A DNA stretch of 64,000 nt from Variovorax sp. PAMC26660. Its GTDB lineage: Bacteria > Pseudomonadota > Gammaproteobacteria > Burkholderiales > Burkholderiaceae_C. How positions within the stretch are numbered: the first letter of the stretch is position 1; each line of letters begins with the position of its first letter. The stretch is from the NCBI RefSeq assembly GCF_014302995.1, contig NZ_CP060295.1, positions 1,240,001-1,304,000 on the forward strand, given 5' to 3'. The position numbers and the translations under genes were made by a program. The notes under the pieces are model-generated. The model made no database searches. It was not told the origin of the DNA and worked only from the letters and a program-made list of their open reading frames with translations. Positions 37,462 through 46,519 of the stretch are shown one piece after another.

Positions 37462-38367
37462 TCAGGTCTTGCGCGCGGCTGAACGGCGGATGGCCTCGTT
37501 GATCTCGGCGATGGAACGCTCGATGGCGTCTTCATCGAGGTCGTCGATCTCGCTGTCCGAGGGCATGCCGGCCTGGATGGTCGAGGCAAATACGCCGTCG
37601 GTGATGGTCTCGGTGGAAATGCCGTGGTCTTCGCCGGCGCTGTCCGGCATTTCCCATTCGAGCGCGATGAGGGTCACGTTGTCGCTGTGGGCGCCCCCCT
37701 TGCGCAGCGCCATCTCGGCGAGGTCGGGCGCGGCGTCCGACACCGGCTTGCCAGAGGAGAGCGTGTGCACGATCAGTGCATCGTCGAGCACGCCCCAGAC
37801 GCCGTCGGAGCACAGCATGAGGCGGTCGCCGCGCTGCAGTTGCAGCGGCGCCGAAATGTCGAACAGCGGCGTGGTCGGCGAGCCCAAGCAGGTCAGCAGC
37901 AGGTTGCGATTGACCGGCGCGTCCGAGCCATGCGGCTTGGGACGTTCCGCATGCGAATGGTCGCGCGTGCGGGTCAGCAGGCGGCCATCGCGCACGACAT
38001 AAAGGCGCGAGTCGCCGCAATGCATCCACGTGGCGGTGGTGCCCTGGAGCACGGCCGCGACGACGGTGGTGCGCGGGGTGTCGAGCATGGCCTTGTGGCT
38101 GGCGTACCGCATGATCTGCTGGTGCGCGGCCATGGCCGATTCGGCCAGGAAGGCTTTCACGTCCTTCACGGTCGGGCGGGCTTCGCGCTGGTAGAGCGCG
38201 GCGATGGTCTGCAGCGCCAGTTGGGCCGCGACTTCGCCTTCGGGGTGGCCGCCCATGCCGTCGGCCAGCACGAACAGGCCCGATTCCCGCGTGTAGCAAT
38301 AGCCCATGCGGTCCTCGTTCTTGACACGGCCGCCCTTGCGGCTGACCTGGAAGACGGAAAATTTCAT
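37462..38367 (-). CDS. PP2C-family Ser/Thr protein phosphatase
   Basis: A 301-residue PPM phosphatase. Metal-binding motifs are complete: VKNEDRMG, LADGMGGHPEGE, LCSDGVWGVLDD and SDNVTLIAL. About 55 residues after the catalytic domain are acidic (PSDSEIDDLDEDAIE) and may contact partners. It follows the Ser/Thr kinase gene by seven bases, so the two form a reversible phosphorylation pair, as commonly seen next to rph in Burkholderiales. Confidence 0.94.
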   Translation of the reverse strand: MKFSVFQVSRKGGRVKNEDRMGYCYTRESGLFVLADGMGGHPEGEVAAQLALQTIAALYQREARPTVKDVKAFLAESAMAAHQQIMRYASHKAMLDTPRTTVVAAVLQGTTATWMHCGDSRLYVVRDGRLLTRTRDHSHAERPKPHGSDAPVNRNLLLTCLGSPTTPLFDISAPLQLQRGDRLMLCSDGVWGVLDDALIVHTLSSGKPVSDAAPDLAEMALRKGGAHSDNVTLIALEWEMPDSAGEDHGISTETITDGVFASTIQAGMPSDSEIDDLDEDAIERSIAEINEAIRRSAARKT

Positions 38368-38374
38368 GTCGTCG

Positions 38375-39382
38375 TCATGCGGGGCGGGTTGTGGGTGCGA
38401 CGGCCTTGGGCAGGCTCTTCTTGTCGAAGGAACGGATGTTGTCGATCGACAGGCGCACTTTCTCGCCGACCGTGAGCTTGGTGTAGCGGCGCTCGCCCTC
38501 GCGGCTCAGTTCCTTTTGCAGCGCAAAAACCGATTGCGGGCGCGACAGCGGGTCGAGCGACATGCACCACTCGACCACTTCGATCAGGTTGTCGGAGTAC
38601 ACGCCGCGCAGGCGCGACAGCGAGAGGCTGAGCCGGTCTTTCTCGATGCGCCTCGGGGCGTCGTTGGGCGGGTAGCCCTGCATGCAGGCGTAGATGCAGG
38701 CACCGATGGCGTAGATGTCGGTCCAGGGGCCCATCGACGAATCGCGCCGGTACATCTCGGGGGCGGCAAAGCCGGGGGTGTACATCGGGCGGATGAAGAT
38801 GCCCTCTTTGCTGAGCACTTCGCGCGCGGCGCCGAAATCGATCAGCACGGCGCGGTCGTCGTCGGTGACGAAGATATTGGCCGGCTTGATGTCCAGATGC
38901 AGCATCTTGTACTGGTGGACGATGCGCAGGCCGCGCAGGATTTCGTCGAAGAGCGAGCGGATGGTCGATTCGCGAAACACCTTCTGGCGCTTCAGATCGC
39001 GCGCCGTGACCACGAAGTCCTGCAGGGTCGCGCCCTCCAGGTAGTTCATGACCATGTAGACGGTTTCGTTCTCGCGAAAGAAATTGAGCACGCTGACCAC
39101 CGAGGCATGCGAGATCTGCGCGAGCGAGCGGCCTTCCTCGAAGAAACTCTTGAGTCCCAGCCGGTAGAGGGAGAGTTTTTCGGGCGGAACCTGCGGATTC
39201 AGCTCGCCGGGCCCGCGGGTGGCCAGCGAAGAAGGCAGGTATTCCTTGATGGCAACCTGCTGTCCGCTGGGGTCGATGGCGAGGTAAACAACACCAAAAC
39301 CGCCCGCAGAAAGCCGGCGAACAACGCGGTAACCGCCAATGACCGTATCGGGCAACAGGGGCGAAGGCTTGACCTTTGACAT
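38375..39382 (-). CDS. Hanks-type Ser/Thr protein kinase
   Basis: About 335 residues from MSKVKPSPLL; the upstream in-frame ATG lacks kinase character. The kinase domain (about 18-285) has GGFGVVYLA, VAIKEYLP, catalytic HLDIKPANI and metal-binding IDFGAAR. The usual HRD is HLD, so it is a non-RD kinase probably not controlled by activation-loop phosphorylation. No membrane helix or sensor domain is visible, so it is cytoplasmic. It is divergent from yicC. Substrates are unknown. Confidence 0.93.
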   Translation of the reverse strand: MSKVKPSPLLPDTVIGGYRVVRRLSAGGFGVVYLAIDPSGQQVAIKEYLPSSLATRGPGELNPQVPPEKLSLYRLGLKSFFEEGRSLAQISHASVVSVLNFFRENETVYMVMNYLEGATLQDFVVTARDLKRQKVFRESTIRSLFDEILRGLRIVHQYKMLHLDIKPANIFVTDDDRAVLIDFGAAREVLSKEGIFIRPMYTPGFAAPEMYRRDSSMGPWTDIYAIGACIYACMQGYPPNDAPRRIEKDRLSLSLSRLRGVYSDNLIEVVEWCMSLDPLSRPQSVFALQKELSREGERRYTKLTVGEKVRLSIDNIRSFDKKSLPKAVAPTTRPA

Positions 39383-39473
39383 AATCCGGGAGTTTCGCCC
39401 GAAGGCGATGGTGCGGCAAGCGAACGCCGTGCCGACGCCTCGGTGCATGCAAGCAAAACCACAGTGAGGCGCA

Positions 39474-40397
39474 ATGCCAGTTTACAGCATGACCGGCTAC
39501 GCCAGCGGCCAAAACGGGTCCGCAGGCAGCCACTCCGAAGCCGAAGCACGGCCCTCCTCCGCGGGCCGACTCGGGGTCGAAATCCGCTCGGTCAACAGCC
39601 GCTTCCTCGACCTGACTTTCAAGTTGCCGGAGGAACTGCGCCAGCATGAAACTGCGCTGCGCGAGTTGCTCACGGGCAAGCTCAAGCGCGGCAAGGTCGA
39701 AGTGCGAGCAGCCATCGAGAACACCGCCCAGGCGGGTGTCGTCGAGCCGTCCGTCAAGCTGCTCCAGCGGCTCAACGGCGTGCAGGACAGCATCAAGGCC
39801 TGGTTGCCCAGCGCCCGCGACCTCAGCGTGGCCGACGTGCTGCGCCTGGCCGGTGGCGACAGTGCCGCCCGCGGCGACTGGGGCGCCGACCTGATCGACG
39901 TCGCCGGCAAGGCACTCGAAGGCCTGATGTCCGCCCGCCAGCGCGAAGGCGCCCGGCTGGCCAAGATGCTCGACGCCCATCTGGGCCAGTTGCGCACCCT
40001 GGTGCAGCAGGCCGGGCCGCTCATACCGCAACTGGTCGAACAACAGCGAACGCGTTTCCTGGAACGCTGGCAGGAGGCCATGGGCCTGACCGCCGGCACG
40101 GGCGGCACGCTGCCCGAGGCGGCACAAGACCGCGCGCTGACCGAGGCCACGGCCTTCGCCATCCGCATCGACGTGGCCGAGGAGCTCACCCGCCTGAATT
40201 CGCACCTCGACGAGATCGAGCGGCTGCTCAAGAAGGGCGGCGAAATCGGCAAGCGCCTGGACTTCCTGATCCAGGAACTGCATCGCGAGGCCAACACCCT
40301 GGGCTCCAAGTCGGCAGCCCTGGAGCTCACGCGGATCGGCGTGGACATGAAGGTCCTGATCGAGCAGATGCGCGAGCAGGTCCAGAACATCGAATGA
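39474..40397 (+). CDS. yicC: YicC family endoribonuclease-like protein
   Basis: A 307-residue YicC protein, starting [11 protein letters not shown] and ending in the DUF1732 domain ([20 protein letters not shown]). E. coli YicC is reported as an RNase that promotes small-RNA decay. It is translationally coupled to gmk by an ATGA overlap, the usual gene pair. A Ser/Ala-rich insertion after residue 10 ([18 protein letters not shown]) is longer than in the E. coli protein. Confidence 0.95.
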   Translation: MPVYSMTGYASGQNGSAGSHSEAEARPSSAGRLGVEIRSVNSRFLDLTFKLPEELRQHETALRELLTGKLKRGKVEVRAAIENTAQAGVVEPSVKLLQRLNGVQDSIKAWLPSARDLSVADVLRLAGGDSAARGDWGADLIDVAGKALEGLMSARQREGARLAKMLDAHLGQLRTLVQQAGPLIPQLVEQQRTRFLERWQEAMGLTAGTGGTLPEAAQDRALTEATAFAIRIDVAEELTRLNSHLDEIERLLKKGGEIGKRLDFLIQELHREANTLGSKSAALELTRIGVDMKVLIEQMREQVQNIE

Positions 40398-41029
40398 CGA
40401 GCGAAAGAATGGATTACCCCGGCAACATCTTCGTGGTCGCGGCGCCCAGCGGCGCTGGCAAATCGAGCCTGGTCAAGGCGCTCATGGAGCTCGACTCGGC
40501 CGTCCAGCCCTCTGTGTCGCACACCACGCGGCCGCCCCGCGGGCAGGAAAAGCACGGGCGCGAGTACTTTTTTGCCTCGCCTCCCGAGTTCGACGCCCTG
40601 ATCGCGGCGGATGGCTTCGTGGAATGGGCGCATGTGCACGGCCACCGGTACGGCACCTCCAAGCGGGCCATCGAGGAGCGGATCGCCCAGGGGGCCGACG
40701 TGATCCTCGAAATCGACTTCCAGGGTGCGCTGCAGATCCGCAAGACCTTTGCCAACGCGGTCATGATCTTCATCCTGCCGCCCAGCTGGGAAGAACTGCG
40801 CTCCCGGCTCGAACGGCGCGGCGAAGACAGCGCCTCGGTCATCGAACTGCGCCTGAAAAACGCCGCAGAAGAGATGGCCAGGGCGGGGGAATTCGACTTC
40901 GTTATAATCAACGAGTTATTTGAGCGCGCGCTTTTCGATCTCAAGGCGATCGTCCACGCTCAGCGGCTTCGGTACTCTGCACAGCGCCGTGCACGTGCCG
41001 ACACTTTCGCCGCACTGAACATCCCCTGA
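40394..41029 (+). CDS. gmk: Guanylate kinase
   Basis: A 211-residue GMP kinase with P-loop [10 protein letters not shown], the GMP-binding [19 protein letters not shown] segment and the lid NRL-equivalent LERRGEDS. It supplies GDP for GTP and (p)ppGpp synthesis; rpoZ and the (p)ppGpp enzyme follow. The first ATG overlaps the yicC stop; MDYPGN five codons later is an alternative start. Confidence 0.97.
   Translation: MTSERMDYPGNIFVVAAPSGAGKSSLVKALMELDSAVQPSVSHTTRPPRGQEKHGREYFFASPPEFDALIAADGFVEWAHVHGHRYGTSKRAIEERIAQGADVILEIDFQGALQIRKTFANAVMIFILPPSWEELRSRLERRGEDSASVIELRLKNAAEEMARAGEFDFVIINELFERALFDLKAIVHAQRLRYSAQRRARADTFAALNIP
40903..40908 (+). promoter_or_regulatory. Candidate -10 element inside gmk, possible rpoZ promoter
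   Basis: A perfect TATAAT stands about 150 bases before rpoZ inside the gmk coding region. No good -35 is visible at 16-18 bases, so this is only a candidate internal promoter for rpoZ and spoT. Confidence 0.3.
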
Positions 41030-41060
41030 TTTCCCGCTCACCGACCGAAAGATACTCATC

Positions 41061-41264
41061 ATGGCCCGCATCACCGTCGAAGATTGTCTGCTGCAGATCC
41101 CGAACCGCTTCCAGCTCGTTCTGGCCGCCACCTACCGTGCGCGCATGCTGAGCCAAGGCCACGCGCCCAAGATCGAGAGCAAGAACAAGCCCGCCGTGAC
41201 CGCCCTGCGCGAAATCGCAGAAGGCAAGATCGGCATCGAAATGCTCAAGAAGGTGCCGGGCTGA
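41061..41264 (+). CDS. rpoZ: RNA polymerase omega subunit
   Basis: A 67-residue omega subunit, starting [20 protein letters not shown] with the conserved [27 protein letters not shown] core. It helps assemble RNA polymerase and forms one ppGpp-binding site. It lies 31 bases after gmk and is followed by a strong terminator. Confidence 0.98.
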   Translation: MARITVEDCLLQIPNRFQLVLAATYRARMLSQGHAPKIESKNKPAVTALREIAEGKIGIEMLKKVPG

Positions 41265-41289
41265 TCTGACGCAGCCCTGCAACGAAAAG

Positions 41290-41313
41290 GCACCGCAAAG
41301 CGGTGCTTTTTTT
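41290..41313 (+). terminator. Rho-independent terminator after rpoZ
   Basis: GCACCGC-AAA-GCGGTGC forms a perfect 7-base-pair stem followed by seven T residues, 25 bases after the rpoZ stop. It separates rpoZ from spoT at least partly. Confidence 0.9.
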
Positions 41314-41357
41314 ATGTCTGGACGCGTCTATAGAGCGGTCACGCTAAAGTGGTAGCC

Positions 41358-43613
41358 ATGAGCGCGGTCGCCAAACATCAGTCCCATGCCCCCACGGGCA
41401 CGCCGAAGCCGAGTCCGGCGGCGCTGAACGCGGCCGCCGCAAGCTTTGCGGCATTGACGGCACGCCTCGACTACCTGAGTCCCGAAGATACCGAGCTGGT
41501 CCGCCGCGCCTACCGCTTCGCCGACGAAGCCCATCTGGGCCAATTGCGCAACAGCGGTGAGCCGTACATCACGCACCCCATCGCCGTGGCGGCGCAATGC
41601 GCCGAATGGAAGCTCGATGCGCAGGCGCTGATGGCCGCCCTGCTCCACGACGCGATCGAAGACTGCGGCGTCACCAAACCCGAACTGATCGAGCGCTTCG
41701 GCGCCCCGGTCGCCGAACTGGTCGACGGGCTCACCAAGCTCGACAAGCTGCAGTTCAACACCCGCGAAGAAAACCAGGCCGAGTCGTTCCGCAAGATGCT
41801 GCTGGCCATGGCGCGCGACGTGCGCGTCATCCTGGTCAAGCTGGCCGACCGCACGCACAACATGCGCACGCTGGCCGATGCGCCGCGTGAAAAGTGGGCT
41901 CGCATTTCGCGCGAAACGCTCGAAATCTACGCCCCCATCGCGCACCGGCTCGGGCTGAACCAGACGTACCGCGAACTGCAGGAACTGTCGTTCCGGCACC
42001 TCAAGCCCTGGCGCTACGCCACGCTGTCCAAGGCCGTGGCCAAGGCGCGCGGGCGACGTCGCGACCTGATCCAGAAAGTACAGAAAGAGGTCGAGACAGC
42101 CTTCTCGGCCGCCAGCATGACGCTGCGGATCGCAGGACGCGAGAAAACGCTCTATTCCATCTACCGAAAGATGGAAGAAAAACACCTGAGCTTTGCCCAG
42201 GTGACCGACATCTATGGCTTCCGCCTGATCGTGCCGAACGTGATCGCCTGCTACACCGGCCTCGGCATCCTTCACCAGATGTACAAGCCGCTGCCGGGCA
42301 AGTTCAAGGATCACATCGCCATCTCCAAGCTCAACGGCTACCAGTCGCTGCACACCACGCTGGTAGGCCCGGCCGGCGTGAGCGTCGAGTTCCAGTTGCG
42401 GACCGAGGCGATGCACGTGGTGGCCGAATCCGGCGTGGCAGCGCACTGGCTCTACAAGGCGGCCGAACCGAATGCGGCGAGCAACGACAGGCTGGGCACC
42501 AAGTGGCTGCAGTCGCTGCTCGACATCCAGGACGAAACGCGCGACGCCGCCGAGTTCTGGGACCACGTCAAGGTCGACCTGTTTCCCGATGCGGTGTATG
42601 TCTTCACGCCCAAGAGCCAGATCATGGCGCTGCCGCGCGGTGCCACGGTGGTCGACTTCGCCTACGCCATCCACAGCAACATCGGCGATCACACCTCGGC
42701 CGCGCGCATCAACGGCGACCAGGTGCCGCTGCGCACCGAGCTCAAGAACGGCGACGTGGTCGAAGTGATCACCGCGCCGGTATCAACGCCCAATCCGGCT
42801 TGGCTCGGGTTCGTGCGAACCGGCCGGGCGCGCTCCAAGATCCGTCACTACCTGAAGACCCTGGCGCATGCCGAATCCGAAGGTCTCGGTGAAAAGCTGC
42901 TTGCGCAGGCGCTGCGCGCCGAAGGTCTCAGCAAGTTGCCGGAGGAAGACGAAGAGCATCAGTCGCTGTGGGAAAAGCTGCTGCGCTTCACCGGCAACCG
43001 CACCCGTTCCGAGCTGCTGACCGACATCGGCCTGGGCAAGCGCATCGCGAGCATCGTCGCCAAACGGCTGATGGCGCTGCTTTCCGAGCTGGGCGAACGG
43101 CCCGATGCGCTGCTGCTGAGCCGCGAGCGCTTCATCTCGCACGAAACCGTGTCGCAGGGCGCGGTCACGCTCGATGGCAGCGAAAACTCATCGGTTCGTT
43201 TTGCGCTGTGCTGCCGTCCTATTCCCGGCGACCAGATCGTCGGCTACCTCGGGCACGGCGAAGGCCTCGTGGTTCACACCGAAGATTGCGGCGTGGGCCA
43301 GCGCCTGCGCAACAAGGACAGCGAGCGCTTCTTCGCCGTCGAGTGGGCGGACGAACCCACGCGCGCCTTCGAGACCGGCGTGGTGATCACCGTGCGCAAC
43401 GACAAGGGCGTGCTGGCGCGGGTCGCAGCCACGCTGGCTGATGCAGAAGCCGACATCACGCACGTGGAAATGGCGGATGAAACGCCGCAGGATTCGACCG
43501 ACCTGCGGTTCGTGATCGCCGTGCGAGACCGTACGCATCTGGATGCCGTGTTGCGCGCCGCGCGGCGAACCGCATCGGTGCTGACCGCGGCAAGGACGAT
43601 TCCCGCTTCCTGA
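41358..43613 (+). CDS. spoT: RelA/SpoT family (p)ppGpp hydrolase/synthetase
   Basis: A 751-residue stringent-response enzyme. The HD hydrolase domain is intact (ITHPIAVA, LLHDAIEDCG, LADRTHNMRTL), followed by the synthetase domain (YRKMEEKHLSFAQVTDIYG), TGS domain (VFTPKSQIMALPRGATVVDF) and a C-terminal ACT domain (VITVRNDKGVLARVAA). An intact HD domain and the rpoZ neighbourhood mark it as SpoT rather than RelA. An earlier GTG start exists, but the ATG before SAVAKHQ is preferred. Confidence 0.96.
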   Translation: MSAVAKHQSHAPTGTPKPSPAALNAAAASFAALTARLDYLSPEDTELVRRAYRFADEAHLGQLRNSGEPYITHPIAVAAQCAEWKLDAQALMAALLHDAIEDCGVTKPELIERFGAPVAELVDGLTKLDKLQFNTREENQAESFRKMLLAMARDVRVILVKLADRTHNMRTLADAPREKWARISRETLEIYAPIAHRLGLNQTYRELQELSFRHLKPWRYATLSKAVAKARGRRRDLIQKVQKEVETAFSAASMTLRIAGREKTLYSIYRKMEEKHLSFAQVTDIYGFRLIVPNVIACYTGLGILHQMYKPLPGKFKDHIAISKLNGYQSLHTTLVGPAGVSVEFQLRTEAMHVVAESGVAAHWLYKAAEPNAASNDRLGTKWLQSLLDIQDETRDAAEFWDHVKVDLFPDAVYVFTPKSQIMALPRGATVVDFAYAIHSNIGDHTSAARINGDQVPLRTELKNGDVVEVITAPVSTPNPAWLGFVRTGRARSKIRHYLKTLAHAESEGLGEKLLAQALRAEGLSKLPEEDEEHQSLWEKLLRFTGNRTRSELLTDIGLGKRIASIVAKRLMALLSELGERPDALLLSRERFISHETVSQGAVTLDGSENSSVRFALCCRPIPGDQIVGYLGHGEGLVVHTEDCGVGQRLRNKDSERFFAVEWADEPTRAFETGVVITVRNDKGVLARVAATLADAEADITHVEMADETPQDSTDLRFVIAVRDRTHLDAVLRAARRTASVLTAARTIPAS

Positions 43614-43628
43614 GGAAGCCCCAGTGCG

Positions 43629-44207
43629 CTACGCCTCGGCCGGACGTGGCGCCGGATAGCTCACCGAAAGAATCTCCACTTCGTGCGTCCCACCGGGCGT
43701 CACCAGCTTCACCACATCGCCTTCGCGCGATTTGAGCAGCGCCCGCGCAATCGGCGAGATCCAGCTGACTTGCGCCTTGGCGCTTTCGGCTTCGTCGACG
43801 CCGAGGATCGTGATGCTTCGCTCGTCGCCGGTCTCGTCCACATAGCGAACCGTGGCGCCGAAGAAGACCTGATCGCGACCGTGATGCACCGACGGGTCGG
43901 TGATTTCCGCAATTTCAAGCCGCTTGGTGAGAAAGCGGATGCGCCGGTCGATCTCCCGCAGGCGCTTCTTGCCGTAAAGGTAGTCGCCGTTCTCGGAGCG
44001 GTCGCCGTTCTTGGCGGCCCAATGCACCGCCTCGACGACCTTGGGGCGCTCCTCGTCCATCAACTGCAGCAATTCGTCGCGCAGCCGGACATAGCCTTCC
44101 GGGGTGATGTAGTTCTTGCTGCCTGCGGGCAATGCAGGCAAGGCGCCGCCATCTGCGCCATCGTCATCCCCGTCGGTGTCGGTTTCCTTGGTGAATGCCT
44201 TGCTCAA
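43629..44207 (-). CDS. greB: Transcription elongation factor GreB
   Basis: About 192 residues. The N-terminal coiled coil includes the acidic tip region RSENGDYLYGKKRLREID and the C-terminal FKBP-like domain ends the protein. It stimulates transcript cleavage by backtracked RNA polymerase. The long frame begins at an ATG, but that ATG overlaps GGAGGG, which stands seven bases before a TTG giving the canonical SKAFTKETD start; the TTG is chosen. An Asp/Gly/Ala-rich insert follows residue 8. It is convergent with spoT. Confidence 0.94.
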   Translation of the reverse strand: MSKAFTKETDTDGDDDGADGGALPALPAGSKNYITPEGYVRLRDELLQLMDEERPKVVEAVHWAAKNGDRSENGDYLYGKKRLREIDRRIRFLTKRLEIAEITDPSVHHGRDQVFFGATVRYVDETGDERSITILGVDEAESAKAQVSWISPIARALLKSREGDVVKLVTPGGTHEVEILSVSYPAPRPAEA

Positions 44208-44225
44208 CGCAGAACCCTCCAAATG

Positions 44226-44254
44226 AAAAAAGCCCGCAACTTTCGTTGCGGGCT
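44226..44254 (-). terminator. Terminator after the first tRNA-Arg, immediately before greB
   Basis: On the minus strand AGCCCGCAAC-GAAA-GTTGCGGGCT is a perfect 10-base-pair stem with a six-T tail. It ends 18 bases before the greB start, so it insulates greB from tRNA transcription. Confidence 0.9.
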
Positions 44255-44264
44255 TTCCTTGTAG

Positions 44265-44341
44265 TGGTGCGGCTGGCAGGAATTGAACCCACGACCCCTT
44301 GGTTCGTAGCCAAGTACTCTATCCAACTGAGCTACAGCCGC
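44265..44341 (-). tRNA. tRNA-Arg (ACG anticodon), copy 1
   Basis: A 77-base tRNA with encoded CCA. Acceptor GCGGCTG pairs with CAGCCGC; the anticodon loop CTACGAA gives ACG, normally edited to ICG by TadA to read CGU, CGC and CGA. Identical across its length to the copy 194 bases upstream. Confidence 0.97.
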
Positions 44342-44410
44342 ACAGCTTGCAATTATAGCCCGCTTTTTTCGACCTTCTTCAACTTGGCGGGTCGAATAGA
44401 CAGGGAGGCG

Positions 44411-44451
44411 AAAAAGAAAAATGCCCGAAGGACAAATCCTTCGGGCATTTT
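44411..44451 (-). terminator. Terminator between the two tRNA-Arg genes
   Basis: On the minus strand a 15-base-pair perfect stem (AAAATGCCCGAAGGA / TCCTTCGGGCATTTT) with a TTTG loop is followed by a T-rich tract. It should end transcription of the upstream tRNA-Arg copy. Confidence 0.9.
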
Positions 44452-44458
44452 CGAGAGG

Positions 44459-44535
44459 TGGTGCGGCTGGCAGGAATTGAACCCACGACCCCTTGGTTCG
44501 TAGCCAAGTACTCTATCCAACTGAGCTACAGCCGC
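44459..44535 (-). tRNA. tRNA-Arg (ACG anticodon), copy 2
   Basis: A second 77-base copy with the same sequence as copy 1, including CCA, but with its own terminator. The flanking sequences differ, so only the gene itself is duplicated or kept identical. Confidence 0.97.
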
Positions 44536-44579
44536 TAAGCCCACGATTATAGCATCGTGCGCGCGACGGGCCGAAACCG

Positions 44580-45338
44580 TCACCGGCCGGTGAAGGCAGC
44601 CACCCCGTCGCGAAACGCCTGGCTGCCATACACCTCCTCGATCAGGTCGTCGTCGTCCAAGCGCTGCTCGACGACGATGCGGCGGATGCTCTCCTTGGCG
44701 GCCTTGTGCGTGACCGGCGACAGCGCCATGAGCCGCTGCGCCAGCGCATGGGCGGCGGCATCCAGCTCGCCCGGGGCGCAAACGGCATGCGCATAGCCGC
44801 AGGCCAGCGCTTCCTGTGCCGTCATGTAGTCGGCGAGCAGCAGCATCCTCTTGACGCGCGGCGTGCCCAGCGCAGCCAGCAGCCGCGCGATGTTGCGCGA
44901 CGACAAGGTGTTGGACAGCGTCTTGGCAATGGGCGCGCCGAAACGCGATGCCTCGCTGCAGACCCGGAAATCACAGGCTGTTGCCAGAGCAAGCCCCCCA
45001 CCCACCGCCCAGCCGTCAACCACCGCGACAGTGGGCACGGCGATGCGCTCGACCGCATCGATGACGCGCTCCACGAAGGCCTCGTAGGCGATGCCGTCGC
45101 GGCCCTCGCGGAAATCCTTGAAGTGGCTGATGTCCGTGCCCGAGACGAACGACTTGCCCCCCGCCCCCTTGAACAGCACGCTGCGCACCGCGGAGCGGCC
45201 CGCACACGCGCCGATGTGCTCCAGCAGCCTCTCGTACATCTCCCGCGTCATCGCGTTGTGGCGTTCGGGCCGATGAATCACGATCTCGGCCACGCCCGAC
45301 GCATGAACGCCAAGCTGCACGCATTCAGCAGAGCTCAT
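44580..45338 (-). CDS. Enoyl-CoA hydratase/isomerase family protein
   Basis: A 252-residue crotonase. Oxyanion-hole stretches are KSFVSGTDISHFKDF and GWAVGGGLALATACDFRV. The two catalytic glutamates of classical hydratases are not both at their usual places (GAPIAKTLSN follows the second loop), so it may be an isomerase or other crotonase. It is coupled by an ATGA overlap to a CoA-transferase gene, suggesting the substrate is activated to its CoA ester first. Confidence 0.9.
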   Translation of the reverse strand: MSSAECVQLGVHASGVAEIVIHRPERHNAMTREMYERLLEHIGACAGRSAVRSVLFKGAGGKSFVSGTDISHFKDFREGRDGIAYEAFVERVIDAVERIAVPTVAVVDGWAVGGGLALATACDFRVCSEASRFGAPIAKTLSNTLSSRNIARLLAALGTPRVKRMLLLADYMTAQEALACGYAHAVCAPGELDAAAHALAQRLMALSPVTHKAAKESIRRIVVEQRLDDDDLIEEVYGSQAFRDGVAAFTGR

Positions 45339-46516
45339 GCGGCCATCGTCGTGTCGGCCGACGCGTTGATCTCCGCCATGATTTCATCGTTGTGCTCGCC
45401 CAGCAGCGGCGGATGCCTGCGCACCTGCTGGGGCGTACCCAGCAGCTTGACGGGAAAGCCGATGTTCTTGACCTTGCCCTCGATCGGATGGTCGATCTCC
45501 ATGCACATGCGGCGGTGCGTGCCGTGCTCGCCTTCGAAGGCTTCCGGATACGACAGGATGGGCCCGGCGGGGATGCCGGCAGCGAGCATGGCGTCGATCC
45601 AGTCGCCGCTTTTCCGCTTGCCGAACTCCCCTTCCAGCACCTCGATGAGTGCCTCGCGGTTCTTCAATCGCAGCGAGACGCTGGCGTAGTCCGGATGCTG
45701 GACGAGGTCCGGCCGCTGCAGCAGTTCGCACAGCCGCGTCCAGAGCTTCTGGTTGGTCGCGCCCATCACGAAGTACCCGTCACGCGCCTTGACGGCCTGG
45801 TAGGGCGCGCTCATCTTGTTGCTGGTGCCCAGCGGTGCCGGCGGCACGCCCGTGCCCCAGTACTCGGACATGTCCCAGATCGAGAAGGCCATCGCCGCGT
45901 CGAACAGCGAGGCGTCGATGTGCTGGCCCACGCCCGACTTCTGCGCGCCGATGTAGGCGGCCAACAGCGCGTAGGTGGCAAACAGCGCGCAGCCGATGTC
46001 GGCCACGGGCACGCCGGCCTTGACCGGCTTCTCGCCGGCATAGCCGGTCACGCTCATCACGCCGGACATGGCCTGCGCCATCAGGTCGAAGCCCGGCCGG
46101 TCAGCCCAGGGGCCGCTCTGGCCGAAGCCGGAGATGCTGACGTACACGATCCTGGGATGGATCTTCTTGATCGACTCGTAGTCGATGCCCAATCGCTGCA
46201 CCGCGCCGGGGCGGTAGTTCTCGACGATCACGTCGGCGGTCTGGGCCAGCTTGTAGAAGGACGCGCGGTCCTCCTCGTCCTTGAGGTCCAGCGTCAGCGA
46301 GCGCTTGTTGCGATTCATGTTCAGGAAGCCCATGCTGTCCGGCCCCTTCATCTTGAAGCCCATGGCGCCGCGCGTCTGATCCCCGCTCGGCGGCTCGACC
46401 TTGATCACATCGGCCCCCAGGTCGGCCAGCAGCATGCAGGCGAATGGCCCCGCCATGACCTGGCTCACGTCCAGCACCCGGATGCCCTTCAACGGCAGTT
46501 GTCGTGCGTCGTTCAT
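45335..46516 (-). CDS. CaiB/BaiF (type III) CoA-transferase
   Basis: A 393-residue family III CoA-transferase. The opening GIRVLDVSQVMAGPFACMLL and LGADVIKVEPPSGDQTRG match the CoA site, and PVADIGCALFATYALLAA holds the conserved catalytic Asp region. It moves CoA between carboxylic acids without ATP. It sits three bases after a Bug-type binding protein and is coupled to the crotonase: capture, activation and modification of one organic acid. Confidence 0.93.
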   Translation of the reverse strand: MNDARQLPLKGIRVLDVSQVMAGPFACMLLADLGADVIKVEPPSGDQTRGAMGFKMKGPDSMGFLNMNRNKRSLTLDLKDEEDRASFYKLAQTADVIVENYRPGAVQRLGIDYESIKKIHPRIVYVSISGFGQSGPWADRPGFDLMAQAMSGVMSVTGYAGEKPVKAGVPVADIGCALFATYALLAAYIGAQKSGVGQHIDASLFDAAMAFSIWDMSEYWGTGVPPAPLGTSNKMSAPYQAVKARDGYFVMGATNQKLWTRLCELLQRPDLVQHPDYASVSLRLKNREALIEVLEGEFGKRKSGDWIDAMLAAGIPAGPILSYPEAFEGEHGTHRRMCMEIDHPIEGKVKNIGFPVKLLGTPQQVRRHPPLLGEHNDEIMAEINASADTTMAA

Positions 46517-46519
46517 TTC

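Noticed and set aside
44226..44451. CRISPR-like repeat suggested by the duplicated 77-base block and hairpins
   Set aside because: The repeated blocks are tRNA genes and the hairpins are their terminators; there is no spacer array.
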